From contig NZ_CP132976.1 in the NCBI RefSeq assembly GCF_030864005.1, forward strand, positions 3,348,001-3,412,000: 64,000 bases of DNA, given 5' to 3'. This document shows, one piece after another, positions 38,559 to 47,295 of this stretch. Origin of the DNA: Achromobacter seleniivolatilans. GTDB taxonomy: Bacteria; Pseudomonadota; Gammaproteobacteria; Burkholderiales; Burkholderiaceae_B. The notes under the pieces were generated by a model that searched no databases, was not told the origin of the DNA, and worked only from the letters and a program-made list of their open reading frames with translations. How positions within the stretch are numbered: the first letter of the stretch is position 1; each line of letters starts with the position of its first letter. Position numbers and translations under genes: made by a program.

Positions 38559-40067
38559 ATGGAATTTAGCACACAGACCACTGCTTCCCTGCACCAAGTT
38601 AAAACCGCCGCCCTGGCTGTCGGCGTGTACGCGGATGGCGTGTTGAGCCCCGCCGCCGATCTTATCGACCGCGCCTCCAATGGCGTCGTCCGCTCCGTGG
38701 TCAAGGCCGAGTTCCGCGGCCGCGCCGGTTCCACCCTGACCCTGCGCACGTTGCCCGGGGTCGCCGCCCAGCGCGTAGTGCTGGTTGGGCTGGGCAAACA
38801 AGACGAATATTCCGCCCGCACCCACGCGTCCGCCGAACAGGCTTTCGCCTCGGTCTGCGTTGCCGCGCAGCTCACCGAAGGCGTGTCCACGCTTGCCGCC
38901 AACCCGATCGCAGACGTGCCGGTCATCGCCCGCGCCCGCTGCGCCGCGATCTCGGCCGGCAATGCCACCTATCATTACGACGCCAGCTTCGGCAAACCCG
39001 ACCGCGACGCTCGCCCCAAGCTGAAGAAAATTACCCAGGTCGTCGAACGCGCAGACGCCAGCCAGGCCCAAAAGGGCTTGCGCGAGGGCGCCGCAATCGC
39101 CAACGGCATGGAATTGACTCGCACGCTGGGCAACCTGCCAGGCAATATCTGCACGCCCACCTACCTGGGCGACACCGCCAAACGTCTGGCCCGCGAATTC
39201 AAGTCGCTGAAAGTCGAAGTGCTGGACAGAAAGCAGGTCGAAGCGCTGGGCATGGGTTCGTTCCTCTCAGTTGCCCGCGGCTCCGAAGAAGCGCTGCGCT
39301 TCATCGTGCTGCGCCATGCGGGCGCCAAGGCCGTCAAGAAAGGCGCCAAGGCGGCCCAGGGCCCCATCGTGCTGGTCGGCAAGGGCATTACCTTTGACGC
39401 AGGCGGCATCTCGCTCAAGCCCGCCGCCACCATGGACGAAATGAAGTACGACATGTGCGGCGCCGCCAGCGTGCTGGGTTCCTTCCGCGCTTTGGCGGAA
39501 CTGGAACTGCCGCTGGACGTCGTAGGCTTGATCCCGGCTTGCGAAAACCTGCCGAGCGGCACGGCCAACAAGCCGGGCGACGTCGTCACCAGCATGGCCG
39601 GCCTGACCATCGAAATTCTGAACACCGACGCCGAAGGCCGCCTGGTCCTGTGCGACGCGCTGACCTACGCTGAACGCTTCAAGCCTTCGGCCGTCATCGA
39701 CATCGCCACTCTGACCGGCGCTTGCGTCGTGGCTTTGGGCAACGTCAACAGCGGCCTGTTCTCCAAGGACGACGCCCTGGCCGACGCGCTGTCGGCCGCC
39801 GGACGCCAGTCGCTGGACACCGCATGGCGCATGCCGATGGACGACGCTTACCAGGAACAGCTCAAGTCCAACTTCGCTGACCTGGCCAACATCGGCGGCC
39901 CCCCGGCCGGCGCGGTCACCGCAGCGTGCTTCCTGTCGCGCTTCACCAAGGCCTACCCCTGGGCTCACCTGGACATCGCAGGCACCGCCTGGCGCGGCGG
40001 CAAGGACAAGGGCGCCACCGGCCGTCCCGTGCCTATGCTGATGCAATACCTGCTGGATCAGGTTTGA
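38559..40067 (+). CDS. pepA: Leucyl aminopeptidase
   Basis: A 502-residue dizinc M17 aminopeptidase, hexameric and cytoplasmic, which releases N-terminal residues including leucine; in E. coli it also binds DNA. The signature NTDAEGRLVLCDAL near residue 350 and VGKGITFDAGGISLKPAATMDEMKYDMCGAA near 275-300 supply metal ligands and the catalytic Lys. Followed after 22 bases by holC, the conserved pepA-holC arrangement. Confidence 0.96.
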   Translation: MEFSTQTTASLHQVKTAALAVGVYADGVLSPAADLIDRASNGVVRSVVKAEFRGRAGSTLTLRTLPGVAAQRVVLVGLGKQDEYSARTHASAEQAFASVCVAAQLTEGVSTLAANPIADVPVIARARCAAISAGNATYHYDASFGKPDRDARPKLKKITQVVERADASQAQKGLREGAAIANGMELTRTLGNLPGNICTPTYLGDTAKRLAREFKSLKVEVLDRKQVEALGMGSFLSVARGSEEALRFIVLRHAGAKAVKKGAKAAQGPIVLVGKGITFDAGGISLKPAATMDEMKYDMCGAASVLGSFRALAELELPLDVVGLIPACENLPSGTANKPGDVVTSMAGLTIEILNTDAEGRLVLCDALTYAERFKPSAVIDIATLTGACVVALGNVNSGLFSKDDALADALSAAGRQSLDTAWRMPMDDAYQEQLKSNFADLANIGGPPAGAVTAACFLSRFTKAYPWAHLDIAGTAWRGGKDKGATGRPVPMLMQYLLDQV

Positions 40068-40089
40068 AGCGCTTGCAACGGAACCGGGC

Positions 40090-40554
40090 ATGACGCGGAT
40101 CGACTTCGCCTTCGGCGCGCCCGACCGCTTGCGCATGGCCTGCCAGGTCGTGCGCAAGCGCGTTCTGGCGGGGCAGCGGCTGGTGGTGTACTGTAAAGAC
40201 GGCTCCCGCCTGGCCGCGTTTGACCGCATGCTCTGGGCATTCGACGACACGTCGTTTGTGCCGCACGTGCTGGCAAATGACCCGCTGGCGCCTGAAACGC
40301 CAGTGGTGTTGACCGCAGGCAACCCGCAACAAGCGGCGCAGGCAGCGCAGGCGCAAGCCGGTCAGCCCGCGCTGTGGCTGCTGAATCTGGACAGCGACTG
40401 CCCGCCGAGCTTTGACACCTTCGAGCGCGTGCTGGAAATCGTGTCAGACGACCCGGATGACAAGCAGGCCGCGCGCCAGCGTTGGCGGGTCTACCAGACC
40501 GCCGGCCATACGCCCCTGAGCCACGACCTCAGCCGCCAGCCCTCTGGGGACTGA
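40090..40554 (+). CDS. holC: DNA polymerase III chi subunit
   Basis: A 154-residue clamp-loader accessory subunit that links the loader to single-strand binding protein. Features: MTRIDFAFGAPDRLRMACQVVRKRVLAGQRLVVYCKD at the N-terminus and AFDRMLWAFDDTSFVPHVLA in the middle, both typical of HolC. It lies between pepA and a small acidic protein gene on the same strand, probably one operon. Confidence 0.93.
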   Translation: MTRIDFAFGAPDRLRMACQVVRKRVLAGQRLVVYCKDGSRLAAFDRMLWAFDDTSFVPHVLANDPLAPETPVVLTAGNPQQAAQAAQAQAGQPALWLLNLDSDCPPSFDTFERVLEIVSDDPDDKQAARQRWRVYQTAGHTPLSHDLSRQPSGD

Positions 40555-40616
40555 CCGCCATACCCGACCTTGGCGGGCGCATTGCCCGCCACGCCCTTCG
40601 ATATACGGGAGCCCCC

Positions 40617-41009
40617 ATGCCCTCTCGCCCCAACGATCCTGGCATCCCCACGCTGACGCAGCGAGCCGAGCCGTCTCTGTATCCGCTGCCTGCTGACGAG
40701 GCGCCCGCGCCTTTGCTGACGGAATTGGCCAGCGACCCCGAACCGGCGTACGCTGATGACGCATTCCCGCTGTTGACGGACGTGGCCGACAGTGATGATG
40801 AGTCCGACACGGAATCGGATGCCGCTCCTATACAGGCGGCGCCCTCTGCCTTGCCGGATGCGGCGGTGCTGACCGCCCGCCTACAGGCCGAGGTTGAACA
40901 GCTCATGCGGGACGCCCTGGCCGACGCCATCGACCAGATACAAACTCGCATGGATGCCGAATTACCGGGTATCGTTGCCCGAGTGCTGCGGGATGTGCGC
41001 CAAGGTTGA
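40617..41009 (+). CDS. Small acidic hypothetical protein after holC
   Basis: A 130-residue protein with an acidic, Pro/Ala-rich, probably unstructured first half (DSDDESDTESD near 58-70) and a C-terminal amphipathic helix (LQAEVEQLMRDALADAIDQIQTRMDAELPGIVARVLRDV). It resembles short holC-adjacent proteins of Burkholderiales (possibly DUF2486), a tentative match. I start at ATG 40617, behind ACGGGAG; upstream frame is doubtful. Its coupling to holC suggests a replication-linked role, not shown. Confidence 0.6.
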   Translation: MPSRPNDPGIPTLTQRAEPSLYPLPADEAPAPLLTELASDPEPAYADDAFPLLTDVADSDDESDTESDAAPIQAAPSALPDAAVLTARLQAEVEQLMRDALADAIDQIQTRMDAELPGIVARVLRDVRQG

Positions 41010-41133
41010 CGCGCCCGCCTTCCGCATCGAGCCTAAAGCTTCTAAAAAGTGGATTCTTCAGGGAACTGTAAGGTATCCTTCACATCTAAGCCTTCTAGGC
41101 AATCAATATTTTTGCCGTACACAGGAGTTCTCT

Positions 41134-41844
41134 ATGAACGAATATCGTCCGTCCCCTTTTAACCGTTCCGGCGCTGCTGCCGGCGCGCCGGGCGAGGTCG
41201 CTCGCAACCAGGTCCTGCGCAACACCTATTGGCTCTTGGCGCTGTCGCTGATCCCCACGGTCCTGGGCGCCGCAGTCGGCCTCTACACCGGCATCAACCG
41301 CGTCATGGGCGCAAGCCCCGGCCTGTCTGCCATCGTGTTCCTGGTGGGCGCGTTCGGCATGATGTTCGCGATCGAAAAGAACAAGAACAACTCGATGGGC
41401 GTGGTTCTGCTGCTGGCCTTCACGTTCTTCATGGGCATCATGCTGTCGCGCCTGCTCGGCTTCGTGATGGGCATGAGCAACGGTTCGCAGTTGGTCATGA
41501 TGGCCTTCGGCGGCACGGCAGTCGTGTTCGGCACGATGGCCACGCTGGCCACGACCATCAAGCGCGATCTGTCCGGGATGCAGAAATTCCTGTTCATCGG
41601 CGCCGTCGTGATTTTGGTGGCGGCCCTGGCCAACATCTTCCTGCAACTGCCCGCCCTGATGCTGACCATCTCGGTCATGGCTATCGTGGTGTTCTCGGCT
41701 TTTATGCTGGTTGACCTGCAACGCGTCGTCAACGGCGGCGAGACCAACTACGTGTCCGCCACCCTGGCCATCTACCTGGACGTCTACAACGTCTTCTCGA
41801 ACCTGCTGATGCTGCTGGGCATCTTCGGCGGCAACCGCGAGTAA
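41134..41844 (+). CDS. Bax inhibitor-1 / YccA family membrane protein
   Basis: A 236-residue membrane protein with seven hydrophobic helices, of the BI-1-like family (YbhL, YccA), which in other bacteria modulate FtsH proteolysis or act as pH-sensitive calcium leak channels. NTYWLLALSLIPTVLGAAVG at helix 1 and SATLAIYLDVYNVFSNLLMLLGIF near the end are characteristic; the Asp of LDVYN is the conserved C-terminal acid. ATG 41134 follows AGGAG. Own promoter likely in the 124-base gap upstream; terminator downstream. Confidence 0.93.
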   Translation: MNEYRPSPFNRSGAAAGAPGEVARNQVLRNTYWLLALSLIPTVLGAAVGLYTGINRVMGASPGLSAIVFLVGAFGMMFAIEKNKNNSMGVVLLLAFTFFMGIMLSRLLGFVMGMSNGSQLVMMAFGGTAVVFGTMATLATTIKRDLSGMQKFLFIGAVVILVAALANIFLQLPALMLTISVMAIVVFSAFMLVDLQRVVNGGETNYVSATLAIYLDVYNVFSNLLMLLGIFGGNRE

Positions 41845-41866
41845 TCGCTGGTCGCTAGACCTGTTC

Positions 41867-41898
41867 AAAAGGCCTACATTCACCTGTAGGCCTTTTTT
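41867..41898 (+). terminator. Rho-independent terminator
   Basis: AAAAGGCCTACA-TTCACC-TGTAGGCCTTTTTT, a 12-bp stem with a T-tract, 23 bases after the BI-1-like gene. Confidence 0.95.
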
Positions 41899-41917
41899 CT
41901 TTGGAGCGCCCTGCGCC

Positions 41918-42835
41918 ATGTCTGATCGCCGCCGCTTTCTCCAGACCGCCACCTGCGCCGCGCTGCTGGGTTCCGTGGGCACGGCACGCGCGTTAAGCAT
42001 CAAACAGTCCATGTTGAGCCGCGCCATTCCTGCGTCGGGCGAACAGATTCCCGTCATCGGCCTGGGTACAGCAGATACGTTCAATGTTTCACCGGGCGAC
42101 GCCCCAGCGATGGAGCCGCTGGCCCAAGTGCTGGACATCTTCACAAAAGAAGGCGGGTATCTGATCGACACCGCGCCCAGCTATGGTCAGGCCGAGGCGG
42201 TCGTTGGATCGCTGCTGGCCCGCAATGGCGGCATGCGCGATCAATACTTTCTGGCGACCAAGATCGGCACGCAAGGCCGCGAATCCGCCATGGATCAAGT
42301 GCGGCAATCACAGAAGCGGTTGGGTAGCGACAAGCTTGATCTGATCCAGATCCACAACCTGATCGACACCCGCAACCAACTGGCACTGTTGCGGGAACTG
42401 AAGCAGCAAGGTATCACCCGTTACATCGGCATCACGCACTACACCGATTATGCGCATGACGAGCTTACCGAACTGGTCGAGCGCGAGAAACCCGACTTTC
42501 TCCAGGTCAATCTTTCGGTGGGCGCTCGCAGCGCCGAAAAGCGCTTGCTGCCTGCGTGCCAGGCTAACGGCGTCGCGGTGCTGATCAACCGCCCGTTTCA
42601 AGACGGCGCCCTGTTCCGCCAGGTAAAGGGCAAGCCCCTGCCCGCCTTGGCGGCTGAAATCGGCTGCACCTCATGGGCGCAGCTCTTTCTGAAATTCATC
42701 ATCGGACACCCGGCCGTCACCGCGGTGATTCCCGCCACATCCAAACCCGCCAATATGACCGACAACGTACTGGCGGGATTTGGGCGACAGCCTGACGCTG
42801 CGCTACGCGAACGCATCGCCTCGTTGCTGGCCTGA
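41918..42835 (+). CDS. Tat-exported aldo/keto reductase
   Basis: A 305-residue aldo/keto reductase with a twin-arginine signal (SDRRRFLQTATCAALL, cleavage near ARA at 26), so predicted periplasmic. The AKR tetrad is visible: Asp and Tyr in IDTAPSYGQAE, Lys in ATKIG, His in LIQIHN. Unlike most AKRs it must work where NADPH is not free, so it may bind cofactor before export or have another activity. It starts 19 bases after a terminator and ends three bases before the nucleotide-carrier-type gene, probably one transcript. Confidence 0.87.
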   Translation: MSDRRRFLQTATCAALLGSVGTARALSIKQSMLSRAIPASGEQIPVIGLGTADTFNVSPGDAPAMEPLAQVLDIFTKEGGYLIDTAPSYGQAEAVVGSLLARNGGMRDQYFLATKIGTQGRESAMDQVRQSQKRLGSDKLDLIQIHNLIDTRNQLALLRELKQQGITRYIGITHYTDYAHDELTELVEREKPDFLQVNLSVGARSAEKRLLPACQANGVAVLINRPFQDGALFRQVKGKPLPALAAEIGCTSWAQLFLKFIIGHPAVTAVIPATSKPANMTDNVLAGFGRQPDAALRERIASLLA

Positions 42836-42838
42836 ACC

Positions 42839-44140
42839 GTGGCCGACACCGCCCAGCCCCCTCTGCGCATGCGCGCGGCACAGGCGCTGGGCATCCGCGC
42901 CGAAGAACTCGCGCCAGCCGCCTGTGGCTTCGCATTCTTCTTCTTTTTGTTCTGCGGTTATTTCATGCTGCGGCCCATCCGCGAGACGATGGGCATACAG
43001 GCAGGCGTAAACCAGCTGCAATGGCTGTTCACGGCCACATTCGTCGCGACGCTGGCTGTCGTGCCGCTATTTGGCTGGTTGTCCGCCAGAGTGCCGCGCG
43101 ACACGCTGGTCACCTGGGTCTACGCGATCTTTGCGCTGACCATGGCGGGTTTTGCCGCCCTGCTCTATCTGCGCCCCGGCAGCGTCTGGGCCGCCCGCAG
43201 CTTCTATGTATGGCTCTCGGTATTCAATCTGTTCGTCGTGTCCATCGCCTGGAGCCTGATGGCCGACGTGTTCCGAATGGAGTCCGCCAAACGCCTGTTT
43301 GCCTTGATCGCAGCGGGCGCCAGCACGGGCGGACTGTGCGGACCTTTGCTGGGCGGCCTTCTGGCCAGCACTTTGGGACCTGCCGGACTGCTATTGCTGT
43401 CAGCGCTGATGCTGGCGGCCACGCTGCCGCTCAAGCAGTGGCTGCTGCGCTGGCGGGCCAGCCATCGCGACGATACCCAGGCGGACGACATGCGGCAACC
43501 CATCCAGGGTTCAGTCCTGGCGGGCATCTCCCGAGTATTCCAATCGCCGTATCTGCTGGGCATCTCGCTTCTGGTGGTTTTGCTGGCCACGCTCAACACC
43601 TTTCTGTACATGGAACAGGCACGGCTGGTGGCCAGCACCTTCCCCGACACGGCGCAGCGCCTGCGGGTCTTCAGCACGCTGGATTTCACGGTGCAGGCGC
43701 TGGCCTTGCTGTCGCAGATTTTCATTACTGGCCGGGTTGCCGCCAAGCTGGGCCTGCGCTTTCTGTTGACGGCGGTTCCGCTGGCGGTCGCAGTAGCGTT
43801 CCTTGCCCTGGCCGCCTTCCCGGTATTCAGCGTGCTGGCGGCCGCCATGATCCTGCGCCGGGCCGGTGAATACGCGCTGATCCGCCCGGGCCGTGAAATG
43901 CTCTTCACCGCCGTCCCGCCGGAAGACAAATACAAAACCAAGAATGTGATCGACACCGTGGTCTACCGTGGCGGAGATGCGGCCAGCGGCTGGGTCAAGA
44001 CAGGGGTGGATATGCTGGGCTATGGCGCAGCGCTGATCGCGTTGCTGGGCGCGCTGTGTGCGCTAGGTGCAGCCGCGTTGGGCTATGGCCTGGGTCGCCG
44101 CGCGGATCAGCGCAAGACGAAAATAGACCAGATACCGTGA
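42839..44140 (+). CDS. ADP/ATP-carrier-type (TLC) or MFS transporter
   Basis: A 433-residue protein with about twelve membrane helices. GFAFFFFLFCGYFMLRPIRETMGIQAG at the first helix resembles the ATP:ADP antiporter (TLC) family known from intracellular bacteria and plastids, but free-living bacteria carry divergent relatives of unknown substrate. The start is GTG 42839, three bases after the aldo/keto reductase stop. It ends tail-to-tail with recO, 16 bases apart. Substrate not assignable. Confidence 0.75.
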   Translation: MADTAQPPLRMRAAQALGIRAEELAPAACGFAFFFFLFCGYFMLRPIRETMGIQAGVNQLQWLFTATFVATLAVVPLFGWLSARVPRDTLVTWVYAIFALTMAGFAALLYLRPGSVWAARSFYVWLSVFNLFVVSIAWSLMADVFRMESAKRLFALIAAGASTGGLCGPLLGGLLASTLGPAGLLLLSALMLAATLPLKQWLLRWRASHRDDTQADDMRQPIQGSVLAGISRVFQSPYLLGISLLVVLLATLNTFLYMEQARLVASTFPDTAQRLRVFSTLDFTVQALALLSQIFITGRVAAKLGLRFLLTAVPLAVAVAFLALAAFPVFSVLAAAMILRRAGEYALIRPGREMLFTAVPPEDKYKTKNVIDTVVYRGGDAASGWVKTGVDMLGYGAALIALLGALCALGAAALGYGLGRRADQRKTKIDQIP

Positions 44141-44156
44141 TGGCACACCTGCCGGT

Positions 44157-44744
44157 CTAAATGCGTTGCAGGTCCAGCAACACGCGCCGGGTCGACAAGG
44201 GCCGGCCAGCCAGGTTTTCCGCCAGGCGTTCACGCAGGTCACGACGCAAAGCGGGTTCGATCACCGGATCATTGAAATCCGGTTCGTCTTCATCAATGCC
44301 ATAACCAGTTTCGCGCAGCAGCGTCCACTCAAAGCGGCGCAGCGCGCCGGCAGCGCGAGTGCCGCCCGACAGCTGTTGCAACGCCATATCGTAAGCGTCG
44401 AACAGCAAAGGATGGGCGTCTTCCCGGGGCAGCAAACGCAACAGCAGCTCGTTCATGTACCAGGCGGACATCAGGGCGGTGCCCGTCAGCGGGCGTATGC
44501 CCGCGATCTCGGCGCGGGTCAGCGTTTTGACCTCACCATTGCCCGTCCAGGACAACAGCAAAGGCTGAAACGCCGACAACACGGGACGCAGGACGGAATA
44601 CGGGCGCTTCGCGCCCTTCGCAACCATGGCGACACAGCCATGATCGCGCGAGAAAGTCTGAACAATAAGGGAAGTTTCACGCCACGCGGTGGCGTGCAAC
44701 ATAAATCCCGGGCGATCCTGGACGCGAGGCGCCCGTCTACTCAT
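44157..44744 (-). CDS. recO: DNA repair protein RecO, short form
   Basis: A 195-residue RecO, which helps RecR load RecA onto gapped DNA. The OB-fold N-terminus is clear (FMLHATAWRETSLIVQTFSRDHGCVAMVAKGAKRPYS) and ALRRFEWTLLRETGYG follows. After this, about 45 residues present in E. coli RecO (242 residues) are missing, and the end reads LAGRPLSTRRVLLDL. I start at ATG 44744, which overlaps the era stop by eight bases. Last gene of the lepA-lepB-rnc-era-recO operon. Confidence 0.9.
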   Translation of the reverse strand: MSRRAPRVQDRPGFMLHATAWRETSLIVQTFSRDHGCVAMVAKGAKRPYSVLRPVLSAFQPLLLSWTGNGEVKTLTRAEIAGIRPLTGTALMSAWYMNELLLRLLPREDAHPLLFDAYDMALQQLSGGTRAAGALRRFEWTLLRETGYGIDEDEPDFNDPVIEPALRRDLRERLAENLAGRPLSTRRVLLDLQRI

Positions 44745-45627
44745 AACCCAAATCGCGGAGCGCACCTTCGCGGTCGGACCAGCCCTTGCGCACCTTGATG
44801 TAAACCTCCAGGTGCACGGGTTTGTCCAGCAGCTTGGCGATGTCCTGCCGCGCCTCCGAGGCGATGCGCTTCATATGCATGCCGCCCGTGCCCAACAGAA
44901 TGGGCTTGTGGCTGTCACGCTCGATCACAACGCAGGCGTTGATATGCGCGCCCTTGTTCGTCTCTTCCCATTGCTCGATAACGACGGTGCAGCTGTACGG
45001 CAGCTCGTCGCCGACCAGACGGAAGATCTTCTCTCGCACCAGTTCGGCAGCGATGAAGCGCATCGGGCGGTCGGTCAGCGTGTCCTCTTCGAACATCGCT
45101 TCGCCTTCCGGCAGACGCACCGCGATCTCTTCCAGCAATTGATCCAGCTGATGGTTCTTTGTCGCGCTGACAGGCACAACGGCGCCGTACGGATGCAGGG
45201 CCATTAGCTTGGCCACGAAGGCGAACAGCTCGTCGCGATTCTTCAGCGCGTCAATCTTGGAGACAACCAGAATCGTGCGTTCCGGGTTGGGCAATAGCGG
45301 CAGCAGCTTGGCGTCGCCTTCCGACCATTTGCCGGCTTCCACCACGTGCACAACCACGTCCACATCGGCCAAGGCCTGCGTGACAACGCGGTTCATCATG
45401 CGGTTCATCGCGCCGCCGTGGCGCGTCTGGAATCCGGGGGTATCAACAAACACGAACTGCTCGTGCTCGCGCGTCAACACGCCGTGAATACGGTGGCGCG
45501 TGGTCTGCGCCTTGCGCGACACGATGGAGATCTTGGAACCAATCAGGGCGTTGGTCAGCGTGGACTTGCCCACATTGGGGCGGCCAACGATGGCAACAAA
45601 GCCAGTACGAAAAGGGGTATCGCTCAT
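44737..45627 (-). CDS. era: GTPase Era
   Basis: A 296-residue GTPase needed for 16S rRNA 3'-end processing and 30S maturation. G1 is GRPNVGKST near residue 15, G3 DTPGFQ near 61, and G4 SKID near 125. The C-terminal KH domain binds RNA ([19 protein letters not shown] region, then [16 protein letters not shown]). Overlaps rnc by four bases and recO by eight, so translation is coupled along the operon. Confidence 0.97.
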   Translation of the reverse strand: MSDTPFRTGFVAIVGRPNVGKSTLTNALIGSKISIVSRKAQTTRHRIHGVLTREHEQFVFVDTPGFQTRHGGAMNRMMNRVVTQALADVDVVVHVVEAGKWSEGDAKLLPLLPNPERTILVVSKIDALKNRDELFAFVAKLMALHPYGAVVPVSATKNHQLDQLLEEIAVRLPEGEAMFEEDTLTDRPMRFIAAELVREKIFRLVGDELPYSCTVVIEQWEETNKGAHINACVVIERDSHKPILLGTGGMHMKRIASEARQDIAKLLDKPVHLEVYIKVRKGWSDREGALRDLGYE

Positions 45628-46385
45628 TTAGTCTCTTGAGCCACTGCCACAGGCAGCGACAATTGCGCGGTTTTGCGCGCCTTGCCCGACTTGCGGGCTG
45701 CTTTGGTTGCCGGGCTGACGGCCAACGCGGCCTCCAACGCCAGCTTGGCCGCCGATTGCTCGGCGGCGCGGCGGCTGGCGCCGGGCGCCGTAACCTTGAT
45801 CTCAAGCGCCGGGATGGCGCATTCAACTTCGAACTGCTGGCTGTGAGCCGCGCCATGTGTGGCCACCACCGTATACAACGGCAGCGCCAGCTTGCGGCCT
45901 TGCAGAAACTCCTGCAACAAGGTCTTGGCGTCCTTGCCCAGCGTCTTGGGGTCTACCGACGCCAGCACCGGCAGGTACTGACGCACGATCACGCGGCGCG
46001 CAGCCTCAAAGCCCGCGTCCAGGAATACAGCGCCAAACAGCGCTTCAACCGTGTCCGCCAGGATCGATGGCCGGCGGAATCCGCCACTTTTCAATTCGCC
46101 TTCGCCCAGCCGCAGGTATTGCGACAGTTCCAGGCGCTGGGCGATATCTGCCAGCGAGGCCTGCTTGACCAGATTGGCCCGCAGCCGCGACAGATCGCCT
46201 TCGTCAATTTTGGGATAACGCTCGAACAGCATGGCCGCAACGACGAAGTTCAGCACGGAATCCCCAAGGAATTCCAAACGCTCGTTGTGGCGCGCACCAT
46301 GACTGCGATGCGTCAGTGCCTGTTCAAGCAAGGCTGGATCACCGTAGTGGTGATCCAGTCGGTTTTCTAGCGTGGCTAGCGACAT
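45624..46385 (-). CDS. rnc: Ribonuclease III
   Basis: A 253-residue double-strand-specific endonuclease that processes rRNA precursors and structured mRNAs. The nuclease signature [16 protein letters not shown] is near residue 36 and a C-terminal double-stranded RNA-binding domain covers about 155-225, followed by a basic Ala/Lys tail longer than in E. coli. Its start is two bases after the lepB stop. Confidence 0.96.
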   Translation of the reverse strand: MSLATLENRLDHHYGDPALLEQALTHRSHGARHNERLEFLGDSVLNFVVAAMLFERYPKIDEGDLSRLRANLVKQASLADIAQRLELSQYLRLGEGELKSGGFRRPSILADTVEALFGAVFLDAGFEAARRVIVRQYLPVLASVDPKTLGKDAKTLLQEFLQGRKLALPLYTVVATHGAAHSQQFEVECAIPALEIKVTAPGASRRAAEQSAAKLALEAALAVSPATKAARKSGKARKTAQLSLPVAVAQETK

Positions 46386-46387
46386 AA

Positions 46388-47272
46388 TCAGTTGAACCGG
46401 CCAATGCGGCTGAGATCGCTGAAATTCATCCAGATGAAGAACGCGCGGCCGACGATATTGGATTCAGGAACGAAACCCCAGTACCGGCTGTCAGCGCTGT
46501 TATCCCGATTATCGCCCATGGCGAAATAACTGCCTTCGGGTACTTTGCAGCGTACCCCATTGCGGCTGTATTGGCAGTTTTCCCTGTTAGGAAATTGCCA
46601 CATCGGCGAATAATCTTGCGGCTTGTTCTCATCGAGCAGGATTTTGTGCTCAACGTCGCCCAACTTCTCTTTATATTGTGCGATATAGGAGACACGATCC
46701 GGCTCAAAGTAGTCGCCGTCGCGCACATGCGGCACCAATTCGCCGTTTATGTACAGTTTTTTGTCCAGATAGGCGACTTCATCACCCGGCAGACCAACCA
46801 CGCGCTTGATGTAATCCACATCCGGGTCTACCGGATAGCGGAACACAAACACGTCGCCGCGTGCGGGCTTGCCGATATCAACGACCTTCTTGTCAATGAC
46901 GGGCAAGCGCAAGCCATAGCTGAACTTGTTCACCAGGATCAGATCGCCGGACTGCAACGTCGGCAGCATCGAACCCGACGGGATACGGAACGGTTCAACT
47001 ACGAATGAGCGCAGCATGAACACGAACAGGATCACGGGGAAAAAGCTCACCGCGTATTCGATCCACCAGGGTACGCGGCGCGCAGCATCACCTGCTTCAC
47101 GACGCAGACGCTCGGCTTCCTGAGCGTCTCCGATCAGGGCCGCATCGTACTGCTGCATTGCCGCTTGCGCCCGGCGCTCGCGGCCACGCCGCAGCACCGC
47201 AAGATCAAGCACCCAGATAATGCCGGTCAGAACCAGCAAAACAAACAGAATCAGGGCAAAGTTCCAACTCAT
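46388..47272 (-). CDS. lepB: Signal peptidase I
   Basis: A 294-residue inner-membrane protease that cleaves signal peptides of exported proteins. Two membrane segments (about 5-27 and 72-92) precede the periplasmic catalytic domain. The Ser-Lys dyad is Ser101 in PSGSMLPTL and Lys156 in [25 protein letters not shown] is the box E signature. It follows lepA by 23 bases, the conserved lepAB arrangement. Confidence 0.97.
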   Translation of the reverse strand: MSWNFALILFVLLVLTGIIWVLDLAVLRRGRERRAQAAMQQYDAALIGDAQEAERLRREAGDAARRVPWWIEYAVSFFPVILFVFMLRSFVVEPFRIPSGSMLPTLQSGDLILVNKFSYGLRLPVIDKKVVDIGKPARGDVFVFRYPVDPDVDYIKRVVGLPGDEVAYLDKKLYINGELVPHVRDGDYFEPDRVSYIAQYKEKLGDVEHKILLDENKPQDYSPMWQFPNRENCQYSRNGVRCKVPEGSYFAMGDNRDNSADSRYWGFVPESNIVGRAFFIWMNFSDLSRIGRFN

Positions 47273-47295
47273 CTGCTAACCGCCTTCTTTTGGTT

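Noticed and set aside
38502..39071. N-terminal extension of lptF
   Set aside because: It would overlap pepA for nearly 600 bases; the canonical LptF N-terminus starts at 38501.
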